Positions 7,970 through 16,984 of a stretch of 64,000 nucleotides of DNA are shown here, piece by piece. Every line of letters starts with the position of its first letter. Within the stretch, counting starts at the first letter, position 1. A model generated the notes under the pieces. The model was not told the DNA's origin and did no database searches. It saw only the letters and a list, made by a program, of their open reading frames with translations. The position numbers and the translations under genes were made by a program. Origin of the DNA: CALRQJ02 sp943370285 (GTDB lineage Bacteria > Bacteroidota > Bacteroidia > Chitinophagales > Chitinophagaceae); assembly GCA_943370285.1 (NCBI GenBank), contig CALRQJ020000015.1, positions 1-64,000 on the forward strand, in the 5' to 3' direction.

Positions 7970-8626
7970 ATGAAAAAAATATTCATCGTACTTGCTGTTA
8001 TCTTGATTAGCTTACTGCTGATTAAACAAAAAGACATGACATTCAGACAATCGTTTATGAAATTTTTCTACCCGGTAATTATGTGGGTGAGTGGTGTTTT
8101 CGGTGGCAAAAAAGATATGGTAGAAAACAAGTCTATGCAATCGCCGGTAGTTTCTTTTTATACTTTATCGGCCACTGCTAACAATAATACTATTGTTGAT
8201 TTTAGCCAGTTCAAAGGCAAAACTGTGATGATTGTAAATACGGCTAGTGATTGTGGCTACACCGCTCAATTTGCAGAGTTAGAAACATTATACAAACAAC
8301 ACAAAGACAGTTTAGTGATTCTTGGATTTCCGGCTAATGATTTTAAAGGACAAGAAAAAAAGAACGATGAAGAAATTGCACAATTTTGTAAAGTAAATTA
8401 CGGCGTTACCTTTTCTTTAATGAAGAAATCGCAGGTGGTGAAAGGAAATGAACAAAACTCAGTGTACCAATGGCTGACTAATCCTGCTCAAAATGGATGG
8501 TGTAGTAATACCCCTGGTTGGAATTTTAGCAAATACATCATTAACAAAAATGGGGTACTTACCCATTTCTTTGCTCACAAGGTTTCTCCATTAGATAATG
8601 ATGTAAAAAAAGCTTTATTCCCCTAA
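7970..8626 (+). CDS. Glutathione peroxidase-like protein, membrane-anchored
   Basis: 218 residues. A hydrophobic segment at 3-20 looks like an uncleaved anchor or signal. The peroxidase domain has the peroxidatic Cys95 in NTASDCGYTAQF, then GFPANDFKGQE with the Gln, and the Trp/Asn region WNFSKYIINKNG near 186. It is a Cys rather than selenocysteine enzyme, probably thioredoxin-dependent as in most bacteria. In the family motif GFPCNQF the second Cys is replaced here by Ala, which may affect the resolving step. Likely co-transcribed with the aldehyde dehydrogenase gene. Confidence 0.85.
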   Translation: MKKIFIVLAVILISLLLIKQKDMTFRQSFMKFFYPVIMWVSGVFGGKKDMVENKSMQSPVVSFYTLSATANNNTIVDFSQFKGKTVMIVNTASDCGYTAQFAELETLYKQHKDSLVILGFPANDFKGQEKKNDEEIAQFCKVNYGVTFSLMKKSQVVKGNEQNSVYQWLTNPAQNGWCSNTPGWNFSKYIINKNGVLTHFFAHKVSPLDNDVKKALFP

Positions 8627-8644
8627 ATTGCATAAGATAACATC

Positions 8645-9157
8645 ATGCTTACAAAGCTAAATATTGAAAAATATTTTACTGCAGAAAAACAAGAAAGTTT
8701 ACTTTTCCTTGGTATTGGATTAGTAGCTATAATAATAGGCATCTTGGCTTTTACTGTTTGGAAAACACCTGCTTGGAAAGGTGCAGCTGTGCCTTTAATT
8801 ACTATTGCTTTATTACAAATTACCGTAGGCTATACCGTTTACACTCGTAGCGATAGTGACAGAATTCGTGTAGTTTATCAGTTAGATATGAACCCCGACG
8901 AATTGCGAACAAAAGAATTACCAAGAATGCAAACGGTGATGAAAAATTTTGTTTGGTATAGATGGATTGAAATAGCCTTAGCGTTGATTGGTATTGTGTT
9001 GATAATAGCATATAAAAATAATTCCGTTTCCAGCTTTTGGTACGGATTAGGTATTGCATTAACCATTCAAGCAGTATTGATGTTAGGGGCAGATTATTTT
9101 GCCGAACAAAGAGGAAAAATGTATACGCAACAATTACAATCTTTTGTCAATAAATGA
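8645..9157 (+). CDS. Hypothetical four-TM membrane protein
   Basis: 170 residues with hydrophobic segments at about 17-37, 46-62, 108-125 and 130-147. The middle is a polar cytoplasmic-like stretch (DSDRIRVVYQLDMNPDELRTKELPRM). I do not recognise a named domain. It lies 18 bp after the peroxidase gene and overlaps the next gene by 4 bp (ATGA), so all of 6595-9498 may be one operon. Confidence 0.7.
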   Translation: MLTKLNIEKYFTAEKQESLLFLGIGLVAIIIGILAFTVWKTPAWKGAAVPLITIALLQITVGYTVYTRSDSDRIRVVYQLDMNPDELRTKELPRMQTVMKNFVWYRWIEIALALIGIVLIIAYKNNSVSSFWYGLGIALTIQAVLMLGADYFAEQRGKMYTQQLQSFVNK

Positions 9158-9498
9158 ACTATGAAGTTCCATATGATTTTGTAATTCGGATGCTGTATCC
9201 GATACGACCAACCATCAAAAAAATGTTGGGTGGTTATGCGTTACATCATCAACAAAAATGGCTTTTATTTCTACGAGAAAAAGATACACAGCCCGAATTT
9301 AATGGTGTGTTTGTTGCTACACAGCCCGAATATTTTGAAGCCTTACAAAAAACCATTCATCAATCAAAAATGAGTTTTGATTTAGATGGCAGCTACGACA
9401 GTTGGATTTTTATCAGCGAAGACTTACCCGACTTTGAAGCCAAAGTGCAAAAAGCCTGCGACCTCATTAAAGCAGGAGATGAGCGAATAGGCAAATAA
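9154..9498 (+). CDS. Hypothetical protein, weak TfoX N-terminal resemblance
   Basis: 114 residues. The segment KKMLGGYALHHQQKWLLFLREKD loosely resembles the N-terminal domain of TfoX-like proteins (a GG turn followed by a short beta hairpin), but the match is weak. It starts in an ATGA overlap with the membrane-protein gene. Its stop directly abuts the stop of the convergent pabB gene, with no base between. Confidence 0.6.
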   Translation: MNYEVPYDFVIRMLYPIRPTIKKMLGGYALHHQQKWLLFLREKDTQPEFNGVFVATQPEYFEALQKTIHQSKMSFDLDGSYDSWIFISEDLPDFEAKVQKACDLIKAGDERIGK

Positions 9499-10782
9499 CT
9501 ACAAAGCACTTTTCATAGCAGCAGCTTTCAACAAACTTTCTTCGTACTCTTCTTCCGGATTACTATAAAATGTAATACCACCACCTGCTTGATAAGATAA
9601 ATATTGAGTAGCTGCATTGTACATGATGCTTCTAATCACCACATTAAAATCAAAATCGCCATTGGGCTTTATGTATCCTAATGCCCCGGAGAAAATTCCA
9701 CGTTTTACAGGCTCATACTTATCTATCAATTCCATCACTTTTTTCTTTGGAGCACCTGTCATACTTCCCATAGGAAAAGTAGCTTTCAAAATATCACCAA
9801 ACGCAGTATTGGCAAGCAATTCGCCGGATACAGTCGATATCATTTGATGTACTTGCGGAAAAGTATAAATGCCATACAGCTCCTCTACTTTAACCGAACC
9901 ATTGGCACAAATTCTGCTCAAATCATTTCGCACTAAATCTACTACCATCACATTTTCGCTACGATTCTTTTCACTTTCAAATAATTGCTGTCGCAATGCT
10001 TCATCTGCGAAAGCATTATCAATAGCTCTTTTTTGAGTGCCTTTAATGGGCTGAGAAATCAATCGATTACCGATTTTCTTTAGATACCGCTCCGGACTTG
10101 CACAAAGCAAGTAACGATCATCAACTTTATAAAATGCAGCAAATGGATTTGGCGACACGGCCATTAATTGATGATAGGTTGCAATAGGATTAAGGATAGC
10201 ATGCTCATCAAAAAACTCCTGACAAAAATTAATTTCATAACAATCGCCTCGTTGAATATGCTGTCGTAGTTGTTCAATAATGGTAATGTATGCTGCTTTG
10301 CTCAATCTAGGTTGAATATTGACATTCGATGTATGAGATGGCATATCAGCCGAAGTGGCTGTAATGGCTTCGTATACAGCCTGAGGTTCGATTGTAATAC
10401 TTGAAATGGTGATGTTATGGCCTTCGATTTCGATCACCTCATCTGGCACAAAAAAGAAAACAGCATCAAAGCCAATACCATCAAATTTGGTGGGATTGGT
10501 TTTAATTAAAGTGGGATTGTACAATTCATAGTTCAGGTGACCAAATATCCAATCTTGGTGATTACTGCAAAAGGCAGATAAGCCATCCAACACCTGCTCA
10601 TCATTGCTTGAAAAGGAATGTACAGCACCGGTTGCCAATAAGCAATCTACGCTATGATAGGTAGAGGAATAGGTTTGGTTATCCAATAAACAACAGATGT
10701 TGAACTGGTTTGCCCTGTTCAACATCTGCGTTTTGAAAAGAGATATGTTATCTGAAAGAAAAGAAAGCGTCTTTCGTTTCAA
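9499..10782 (-). CDS. pabB: Aminodeoxychorismate synthase component I (PabB)
   Basis: 427 residues of the chorismate-binding family. The motif QPIKGT carries Lys247, the residue that separates PabB (PIKGT) from anthranilate synthase TrpE (PIAGT). SEKNRSENVMVVDLVRNDL, GSMTGAPK and GIFSGALGYI are the usual active-site and Mg-binding segments. It makes 4-amino-4-deoxychorismate for folate, together with a glutaminase subunit not seen here. It lies 9 bp downstream of the acidic-protein gene and shares its strand with purA further upstream, so the three may be co-expressed. Confidence 0.85.
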   Translation of the reverse strand: MKRKTLSFLSDNISLFKTQMLNRANQFNICCLLDNQTYSSTYHSVDCLLATGAVHSFSSNDEQVLDGLSAFCSNHQDWIFGHLNYELYNPTLIKTNPTKFDGIGFDAVFFFVPDEVIEIEGHNITISSITIEPQAVYEAITATSADMPSHTSNVNIQPRLSKAAYITIIEQLRQHIQRGDCYEINFCQEFFDEHAILNPIATYHQLMAVSPNPFAAFYKVDDRYLLCASPERYLKKIGNRLISQPIKGTQKRAIDNAFADEALRQQLFESEKNRSENVMVVDLVRNDLSRICANGSVKVEELYGIYTFPQVHQMISTVSGELLANTAFGDILKATFPMGSMTGAPKKKVMELIDKYEPVKRGIFSGALGYIKPNGDFDFNVVIRSIMYNAATQYLSYQAGGGITFYSNPEEEYEESLLKAAAMKSAL

Positions 10783-10791
10783 TGGATTGAT

Positions 10792-11229
10792 TTAGAAGTC
10801 ATCGTCATCATCATCAAGGGCACTGTCATTAAACAGGTCCATGTCTTTGAAGTCATCGTCAAACTTCAAATCATCATCATCGTCTTTGCTTTTTTTACCG
10901 GCTACTTTTTTTCCGGTTGATTTTGGAATATCAAATTCGTCAAAATCAGGATCCCAATCATCTTCTTCTGCTTCGCCCTTTTCCCAATCATCAGCATCTT
11001 CATCGGCTACATCATCGTCATCATCATCATCTTCTTCTTTACTTTTTTTAGAAGCTTTTGCACCTTTCTTGCCCGCAGGCTTTACTTCGGTGTCATCATC
11101 TTCTAAATCATCATCGTCATCATCTTCTTCTAATTGTTTTTTAGGTTTAGATGATGCTTTTGCACCTGCACTATTTACTGTACTTTTTGAGGACGTGGAT
11201 TTGCTGTCCTTATCAGATTTAACTGCCAT
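10792..11229 (-). CDS. Highly acidic low-complexity protein
   Basis: 145 residues from ATG 11229 (an in-frame TTG three codons earlier is less likely). The N-terminal third is rich in Ser/Lys/Ala; the rest consists of Asp/Glu runs separated by Lys-rich stretches such as GKKGAKASKKSK, ending in a run of Asp and a final Phe. No folded domain is evident. The layout recalls acidic tails like that of the RNA polymerase delta subunit or nucleic-acid mimics, but the N-terminal folded domain of RpoE-delta is absent. The repeated GAT/GAA codons make it prone to length change. Function unknown; position between purA and pabB may be incidental. Confidence 0.75.
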   Translation of the reverse strand: MAVKSDKDSKSTSSKSTVNSAGAKASSKPKKQLEEDDDDDDLEDDDTEVKPAGKKGAKASKKSKEEDDDDDDDVADEDADDWEKGEAEEDDWDPDFDEFDIPKSTGKKVAGKKSKDDDDDLKFDDDFKDMDLFNDSALDDDDDDF

Positions 11230-11306
11230 ATCTAACAAGTTTGGTAGGGTAAAATTTCAACGAGTTTTTTAATCAACCAAATAAAATCAAAAAAAAATTA
11301 TTTCGC

Positions 11307-12572
11307 TTATGCCAATGATACAATTTGATCTCTTCCGGGACCATTAGAAATGTATTTAACCGGTGCACCAATACGTTGATTGATAAACTGAACATATTGC
11401 TGCATTACGGCGGGTAAATCTTTTTCTGCCCTAATTGGTGTAGTATCTTGCTTCCAACCTTCAAAAGCATGTAATACCGGTTCAATCTTCACTTTATTCA
11501 TTTGGTAAGGCACTTCCTTACTTTCTTTTCCGTTAACCAAATAACTGGTGCAAAGGTTTAATTGTTCAAATTCATCTAACACATCCGCCTTGGTCATAAT
11601 TACTTGTGTAACGCCATTAATCATACAAGCATAATGTAATGCTACTAAATCAATCCAACCACAACGGCGTGGTCTGCCCGTTGTAGCACCAAATTCATTA
11701 CCAATTTTACGTAATCTTTCTCCCACTTCATCTTCTAACTCAGTAGGAAAAGGACCGCTTCCTACTCTTGTACAATAAGCTTTGGTAACACCCATTACTT
11801 CACCAATTTTTTGCGGGGCAACACCTAAACCGGTACAAACACCTGCAGAAATAGTATTGGAAGATGTTACAAACGGAAAAGTACCAAAGTCAATATCTAA
11901 CATACTGCCTTGTGCACCTTCGGCTAAAATTTTCTTACCCTGATTCAAGTTGTTGTTAACGAAATATTCGCCATTAACAACATTAAGTGTTTTTAAAAAT
12001 TCTATCGCTTCAAAAAATTCTTCTTCCCAAGCCGAAATATCTTCATTGAAATGAAAATTATCTAGCAGCTTTTGGTGTTTTAATCTGAGTTTGATATAAG
12101 CTGAAGTGAAATTTTTATCGAGCAAATCTCCTACCCGTATGGCGTTTCGGCCGGTTTTATCCATATAAGCCGGACCAATACCTTTTAATGTAGAACCAAT
12201 TTTACTATCGCCTTTTTGTAATTCACTGGCTTTGTCTAAAGCACGGTGAGTTGGCACAATAATATTGGTACGTTCTGAGATAAAAAGATTCTTTTTTACA
12301 TCAATGCCAAATGAAGCTACGGTATCACATTCTCTTTTTAAGGTAACCGGATCAAGCACAACACCATTACCAATAAGGTTAATGCAGTTTTGATGAAAAA
12401 TACCGGAAGGAATTTGGTGCAACACCACTTTTTTGCCATCTACATACAGAGTGTGCCCTGCATTTGGACCGCCCTGAAAACGGGCAATGATATCATAATT
12501 GGGGGCAAAATAATCTACAATTTTTCCTTTGCCTTCATCGCCCCATTGTAAACCGAGAATAACATCAACCAT
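11307..12572 (-). CDS. purA: Adenylosuccinate synthetase
   Basis: 421 residues, the usual family length. The N-terminus shows the GTP/IMP-binding GLQWGDEGKGKIVD motif, then GGPNAGHT; further on are GSTLKGIGPAYMDK, TGRPRRCGW and the C-terminal ISNGPGRDQI. It joins IMP and aspartate using GTP, the first committed step to AMP. It lies on the same strand as relA/spoT (103 bp upstream) and the acidic protein. Confidence 0.95.
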   Translation of the reverse strand: MVDVILGLQWGDEGKGKIVDYFAPNYDIIARFQGGPNAGHTLYVDGKKVVLHQIPSGIFHQNCINLIGNGVVLDPVTLKRECDTVASFGIDVKKNLFISERTNIIVPTHRALDKASELQKGDSKIGSTLKGIGPAYMDKTGRNAIRVGDLLDKNFTSAYIKLRLKHQKLLDNFHFNEDISAWEEEFFEAIEFLKTLNVVNGEYFVNNNLNQGKKILAEGAQGSMLDIDFGTFPFVTSSNTISAGVCTGLGVAPQKIGEVMGVTKAYCTRVGSGPFPTELEDEVGERLRKIGNEFGATTGRPRRCGWIDLVALHYACMINGVTQVIMTKADVLDEFEQLNLCTSYLVNGKESKEVPYQMNKVKIEPVLHAFEGWKQDTTPIRAEKDLPAVMQQYVQFINQRIGAPVKYISNGPGRDQIVSLA

Positions 12573-12675
12573 TACTGATGATTTTGATTAGTGTGCGGCA
12601 AAAATAAAGGTTGCAGTTGTAAACCGCTTTGTTTTTCATACGGTTGTGGAAAGGTTATTTTTTTGCACCCAATAA

Positions 12676-14916
12676 TTAGGCCGGTTGCTCAGTATCAAAT
12701 CGGTCAACTCGTTGAATTCCATTCAACTGTTTTAATCGATCTACTAACTCTTCCAACTCTTCTTTATCGTGTACAAATACTTTTATCACCCCTTCAAACA
12801 ATCCTTCTTTAGATTCAATAGACAAAGCAGAAATATTGATTTTTAAATCGCCGGAAATAATGGTGGTAATTTTATTCACCACACCTACATCATCCATACC
12901 AATAATTTTAAGTCCGGTAAGGAAGCTGATTTCTTTGTTTTTAGCCCATTTGGTTTTTACCACTTTATGGCCATAATTAGCCAACATTTGCGCTGCATTA
13001 GGGCAATTGGTACGGTGAATAACCAAGCCTTTACCGGTGCTTACAAAGCCAAATACATCATCTCCCGGTATGGGGTTACAACATTTGGCCAACGAATACA
13101 TAATTTTATCGCTGCTTTCGCCGAAAATGATGAGTTCAGATTCTTTTTTAGTAGGAATATGAGCATGATGTGCCGGATGCTCTGGTAATTTGGGTTTGGG
13201 TGCTTCTAATTTATCGCCCAATAAATGAAACTCTTTTAACTCTCTTAAGTCGATTGATTTTATAGCAATGCGATAAAACAATTCCAAAGGCGAAGGCAGT
13301 TTGTAGTACGCCACTAACTCATCAATATTATGCTGATTAACCGCAGCACCAAAGCCTTCTAACTTGCGTTGTAAAAAATATTTTCCTTCCTCTGCAATGG
13401 TTCTTTTTTCTTCTTTTAACGCATCTTTTATTTTGCTTTTTGCTTTGGCGGTAACTACAAAATTGAGCCAATCATCGCTAGGTTTTTGTTTGTTACTCGT
13501 AATGATTTCGATTTGGTCGCCACTTCTCAATTTATGGCTGATGGGCACTAATTTATGATTGAGTTTTGCCCCAATACATTTACTACCTACGGCAGAGTGA
13601 ATGGAGAAAGCAAAATCTAATGCCGTGCTACCAACAGGCAACATTTTTACATCGCCTTTAGGGGTGTACACATAAATTTCTTCGGCTAGAAAACTGGTTT
13701 TAAAATCTTGCAGAAAATCTACCCCATCCGTGTCTTGGTTTTGAATCACTTCTCTAATCTGTGTAAACCATTTATCAAAACGATCTTCATGGCCACTACC
13801 CTCTTTGTATTTATAGTGTGCCGCCAACCCTTTTTCGGCAATTTCATCCATTCTTCTCGACCGAATTTGCACTTCTACCCATCGCCCCTGCGGACCCATT
13901 ACCGTTGTATGCAAAGCCTCGTATCCATTGCTTTTGGGGTTGCTCAACCAATCTCTTAATCTGGCAGTAGAAGGCTTGTACATGTCGGTGATAATGCTAT
14001 ACACCTTCCAACAGTCTTCTTTCTCTTTTTCTTGTGTTGAATCTAGTATCACCCTAATGGCAAACAAGTCGTACACTTCTTCAAACTCTACCCCTTTTTT
14101 CTTGATTTTATTCCAGATAGAGTGAATACTTTTTGGCCTGCCGTATAACTCAAAATTGAGGTTTACTGCCTGCAATTTTTCTTTTAACGGTCTGATGAAT
14201 TCGTTGATGTATCGGGTACGTTCACGGCGGGTTTCGGATAGTTTTCGGGCAATTTCTTTGTACTTATCCGGCTCCATGTATTTCATGGATAAATCTTCTA
14301 GTTCAGTTTTTATTTTGTACAAACCCATTCGGTGTGCCAATGGTGCATATACCCAAACAGTTTCACTCGAAATTTTAAGTTGCTTTTCCCTTTTCATATG
14401 GTCGAGGGTCCGCATATTGTGCAATCGATCGGCCAATTTGATGAGTATTACCCTTGGGTCATCGGTAAGGGTAAGTAGAATTTTTTTGAAGTTTTCGGCC
14501 TGTTGGCTGGTATTGGTATCAATGACGTTAGAAATCTTGGTTAAGCCATCTACAATTCTAGCAATTTCATTCCCAAATTCTCTTTCTACATCTTCTAAGG
14601 TAATATCTGTGTCTTCTACAGTATCATGCAATAAAGCACAAATGGTACTACGAACACCGAGGCCAATTTCTTCTACACAAATCATGGCAACTGCCAAAGG
14701 GTGAAAAATATAAGGCTCACCACTTTTACGACGCATGGAAATATGAGCATTGGCGGCCATTTCAAAGGCTTGACGCACCATTTCTTTATCGCCACGCTTT
14801 AGTTTAGGTCTTAAAGCCCGCAATAATGCCCGGTAGCGGCGTAAAATTTCTTTACGTTCTTCCTCTTCGTTCAATTTGTATTGTGCAATAGGTGGTATAT
14901 CTGTTTCTTGCTCCAT
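12676..14916 (-). CDS. Bifunctional (p)ppGpp synthetase/hydrolase, RelA/SpoT type
   Basis: 746 residues. The HD hydrolase domain near 55-180 keeps its metal motif (LLHDTVEDTDIT). The synthetase domain near 240-370 includes RPKSIHSIWNKIKKKG, RVILD and SNGYEALHTTV. A TGS domain near 410-470 (YVYTPKGDVKMLPVGSTALD) and a C-terminal ACT domain near 670-740 follow, with a Cys-containing region (LAKCCNPIPGDDV) before it. Both catalytic halves look intact, so this is probably the Rel-type enzyme that both makes and degrades the alarmone. Confidence 0.93.
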   Translation of the reverse strand: MEQETDIPPIAQYKLNEEEERKEILRRYRALLRALRPKLKRGDKEMVRQAFEMAANAHISMRRKSGEPYIFHPLAVAMICVEEIGLGVRSTICALLHDTVEDTDITLEDVEREFGNEIARIVDGLTKISNVIDTNTSQQAENFKKILLTLTDDPRVILIKLADRLHNMRTLDHMKREKQLKISSETVWVYAPLAHRMGLYKIKTELEDLSMKYMEPDKYKEIARKLSETRRERTRYINEFIRPLKEKLQAVNLNFELYGRPKSIHSIWNKIKKKGVEFEEVYDLFAIRVILDSTQEKEKEDCWKVYSIITDMYKPSTARLRDWLSNPKSNGYEALHTTVMGPQGRWVEVQIRSRRMDEIAEKGLAAHYKYKEGSGHEDRFDKWFTQIREVIQNQDTDGVDFLQDFKTSFLAEEIYVYTPKGDVKMLPVGSTALDFAFSIHSAVGSKCIGAKLNHKLVPISHKLRSGDQIEIITSNKQKPSDDWLNFVVTAKAKSKIKDALKEEKRTIAEEGKYFLQRKLEGFGAAVNQHNIDELVAYYKLPSPLELFYRIAIKSIDLRELKEFHLLGDKLEAPKPKLPEHPAHHAHIPTKKESELIIFGESSDKIMYSLAKCCNPIPGDDVFGFVSTGKGLVIHRTNCPNAAQMLANYGHKVVKTKWAKNKEISFLTGLKIIGMDDVGVVNKITTIISGDLKINISALSIESKEGLFEGVIKVFVHDKEELEELVDRLKQLNGIQRVDRFDTEQPA

Positions 14917-15061
14917 AGAGCGGCTAATTTACGGAAAGGAAGCATAGGTTTTTACATTGTGTAAGCAGATAAACTATTGGCTACACATCTGTTCACCGTA
15001 TAAAATCTTGGTTAAAATCGTAAAAACAGGGTACAGACTGGTTTTGATGCATCAAATCCCC

Positions 15062-15069
15062 TATTTTTG
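15062..15069 (+). promoter_or_regulatory. Candidate -7 box for tRNA-Leu
   Basis: TATTTTTG fits the Bacteroidota housekeeping -7 consensus TAnnTTTG and lies 54 bp before the tRNA. No -33 TTTG is present at the ideal distance; the nearest TTTG (15043-15046) is somewhat too close. Confidence 0.35.
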
Positions 15070-15123
15070 CAGCCCGAAATATTGACCAACAGTATTTTGG
15101 ACTGTACCAACCATGTACAAACT

Positions 15124-15205
15124 GCGGATGTGGCGAAATTGGCAGACGCACTAGACTTAGGATCTAGCGCCGCAAGGCATGTAGGTTCGACCCCTATCAT
15201 CCGCA
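15124..15205 (+). tRNA. tRNA-Leu (anticodon TAG)
   Basis: Acceptor strands GCGGATG and CATCCGC pair fully, discriminator A15205. The D loop is Leu-like (AAATTGGCAGA). The anticodon loop CTTAGGA gives TAG. A medium variable arm (CGCCGCAAGGCA) and T loop TTCGACC complete a class II tRNA. CCA is not encoded. A terminator hairpin follows 5 nt later. Confidence 0.97.
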
Positions 15206-15210
15206 CAGTA

Positions 15211-15237
15211 ACCTCCCCCGTTTGGGGGAGTTTTCTT
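15211..15237 (+). terminator. Rho-independent terminator after tRNA-Leu
   Basis: CTCCCCC and GGGGGAG form a strong GC stem with loop GTTT, followed by TTTTC. Confidence 0.8.
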
Positions 15238-15274
15238 TCATAAAAAAAGCCCAATCCCGGGCATTAAGTTGATT

Positions 15275-16636
15275 ATGGCTACCATCACCAGAGACAATGT
15301 TGCTTTACTTACCGACAAATTAACCGTTACTGTAACAAAAGAAGATTACCTGGCAGGTTTTGAACAAAACCTAAAGAAATACGCTAAAACCGCCAATATT
15401 CCCGGCTTTAGAAAAGGAATGGTGCCGGCAGGTTTGGTAAAGAAAATGTATGGCCAGTCTGTATTTACAGAAGAAGTACTACGTACCGTAGAAAAAGAAT
15501 TGACTGAATACATGACTAAAGAGCAGTTGGACATTTTTGCCCAGCCCTTGCCTTTGGATAGTGATGCTAGAATGTTGGATATGAACAATCCGGCAGACTA
15601 TGCTTTTGCTTTTGAAATTGGTTTGAAGCCTGCCGTTTCGATTGATGCGGAAGGCATAAAAGTGACCCGACACACAGTAAAAGTTACCGATGAAATGGTG
15701 AATGAAGAGGTAGAACGTTTGGCTGTTCGTCATGGTAAAATGACCGAACCTGAAACCGTTACTACCGAAGAAAATGTGTTGAATGTAACCTTCACCGAAT
15801 GTGATGCTGCCGGTAATGTATTAGAAGGTGGTATTAATAAAGCCAATAGCGTTTTGGTAAAATATTTTGCCGAAAGCTACCGCAATGGTTTAATGGGCAA
15901 GAAAAAAGATGATGTCCTTGATATTCACTTGGCTACTGCTTTTGAAGACAAAGAAAGAGAGTGGATTATGAGTGATTTAGGCTTGAATGCTAACGAAGCT
16001 GGCAGTGCCGATAAAACATTTAAATTAACCATCACAAAAGTTGGATTAGTAGAGAAAGGCGAAATGAATGCTGAGTTTTTTGCTACGGTTTATCCTGCCA
16101 AAGGCATTACAACGGAAGCAGAATTTCGTCAGGCGGTACAAGCAGAAATAGAAAACCATTGGGCCGCTCAAAGTCGTAACCAATTGCATGATCAAATTTA
16201 TCATCACTTGGTTGACCATGTACACATTGATTTACCGGCTACCTTCTTAAAGCGTTGGATTCAAAACGGAGGTGAAAAGCCGAAAACTGCCGAAGAAGCT
16301 GAAGCAGAGTATCCATCATTTGCCAATTCATTAAAATGGTCTTTGATTACCAATAAACTGATTGAAGACAATAATATTACGGTTGAACAAGATGAATTAA
16401 GAGCTTTTGCCCGTAACCAAATGTTGGCTTATATGGGTATGCAAAGCATTGACGATGCACCTTGGTTAGAAGAATATGCCAACCGTATGATGCAGGATAA
16501 AAAGTTTATTGAGAATACCTACATGAATTTGCAGACCGATAAATTATTTAGCCTGTTAGAATCAAAAGCAACTGTAGCTGAAAAAGAAGTTACTGCCGAA
16601 GCTTTAGCCGGTATGCAACATAATCACCATCATTAA
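15275..16636 (+). CDS. tig: Trigger factor
   Basis: 453 residues from ATG 15275 (the in-frame TTG two codons earlier is unlikely). The ribosome-binding N-terminal domain has NIPGFRKGMVPAGLVKKMYG near 43-62, matching the GFRxGxxP signature. The central PPIase-like region (near 160-250) and a helical C-terminal chaperone domain follow. The C-terminus is His-rich (QHNHHH), which could bind metal. Trigger factor folds nascent chains at the ribosome. It precedes clpP1-clpP2-clpX, the tig-clpP-clpX order common in bacteria. Confidence 0.93.
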   Translation: MATITRDNVALLTDKLTVTVTKEDYLAGFEQNLKKYAKTANIPGFRKGMVPAGLVKKMYGQSVFTEEVLRTVEKELTEYMTKEQLDIFAQPLPLDSDARMLDMNNPADYAFAFEIGLKPAVSIDAEGIKVTRHTVKVTDEMVNEEVERLAVRHGKMTEPETVTTEENVLNVTFTECDAAGNVLEGGINKANSVLVKYFAESYRNGLMGKKKDDVLDIHLATAFEDKEREWIMSDLGLNANEAGSADKTFKLTITKVGLVEKGEMNAEFFATVYPAKGITTEAEFRQAVQAEIENHWAAQSRNQLHDQIYHHLVDHVHIDLPATFLKRWIQNGGEKPKTAEEAEAEYPSFANSLKWSLITNKLIEDNNITVEQDELRAFARNQMLAYMGMQSIDDAPWLEEYANRMMQDKKFIENTYMNLQTDKLFSLLESKATVAEKEVTAEALAGMQHNHHH

Positions 16637-16658
16637 TATTTTAGACATAGTAATATTA

Positions 16659-16695
16659 AAAATCCCGCTATGTTTGAACATAGCGGGATTTTTTG
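16659..16695 (+). terminator. Rho-independent terminator after tig
   Basis: AATCCCGCTATGT and ACATAGCGGGATT form a 13-bp stem with a short loop, followed by a T run. It separates tig from clpP1. The rest of the 16637-16984 gap shows no further gene; a TAAGTTTG at 16914-16921 fits a -7 box for clpP1. Confidence 0.85.
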
Positions 16696-16913
16696 TTAAT
16701 CTGAGTTTCTTATTGAAGTTAAATAATTCGAAAGATAATTGTTGCTGGCTGAGTAGTATTAATTTGGTACTTCAATTTTACATCTATAGACACCAATTTC
16801 ATAAATACAGATTTGCAACAACAAGTTAATGTCGCACAGCTAGGCAAGCTAGACTCCGTAATGCATGTTATTGATTAGTTTAAATTACAAAACCTGCCCT
16901 TTTGTCGTATTTA

Positions 16914-16921
16914 TAAGTTTG
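16914..16921 (+). promoter_or_regulatory. Candidate -7 box for clpP1
   Basis: TAAGTTTG matches the TAnnTTTG consensus and lies 63 bp before the clpP1 ATG, after the tig terminator. No clear -33 TTTG at the ideal spacing. Confidence 0.35.
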
Positions 16922-16984
16922 CACGGTATTTGAAATTTCAAAGGCATCGTTTTATCAAAACACTTACCTTCAAGCCATAAAATT

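Noticed and set aside
10841..11272. Ser-rich open frame on the plus strand
   Set aside because: It is the antisense shadow of the Asp-run gene; codon repeats of GAT/GAA on the minus strand read as Ser codons here.
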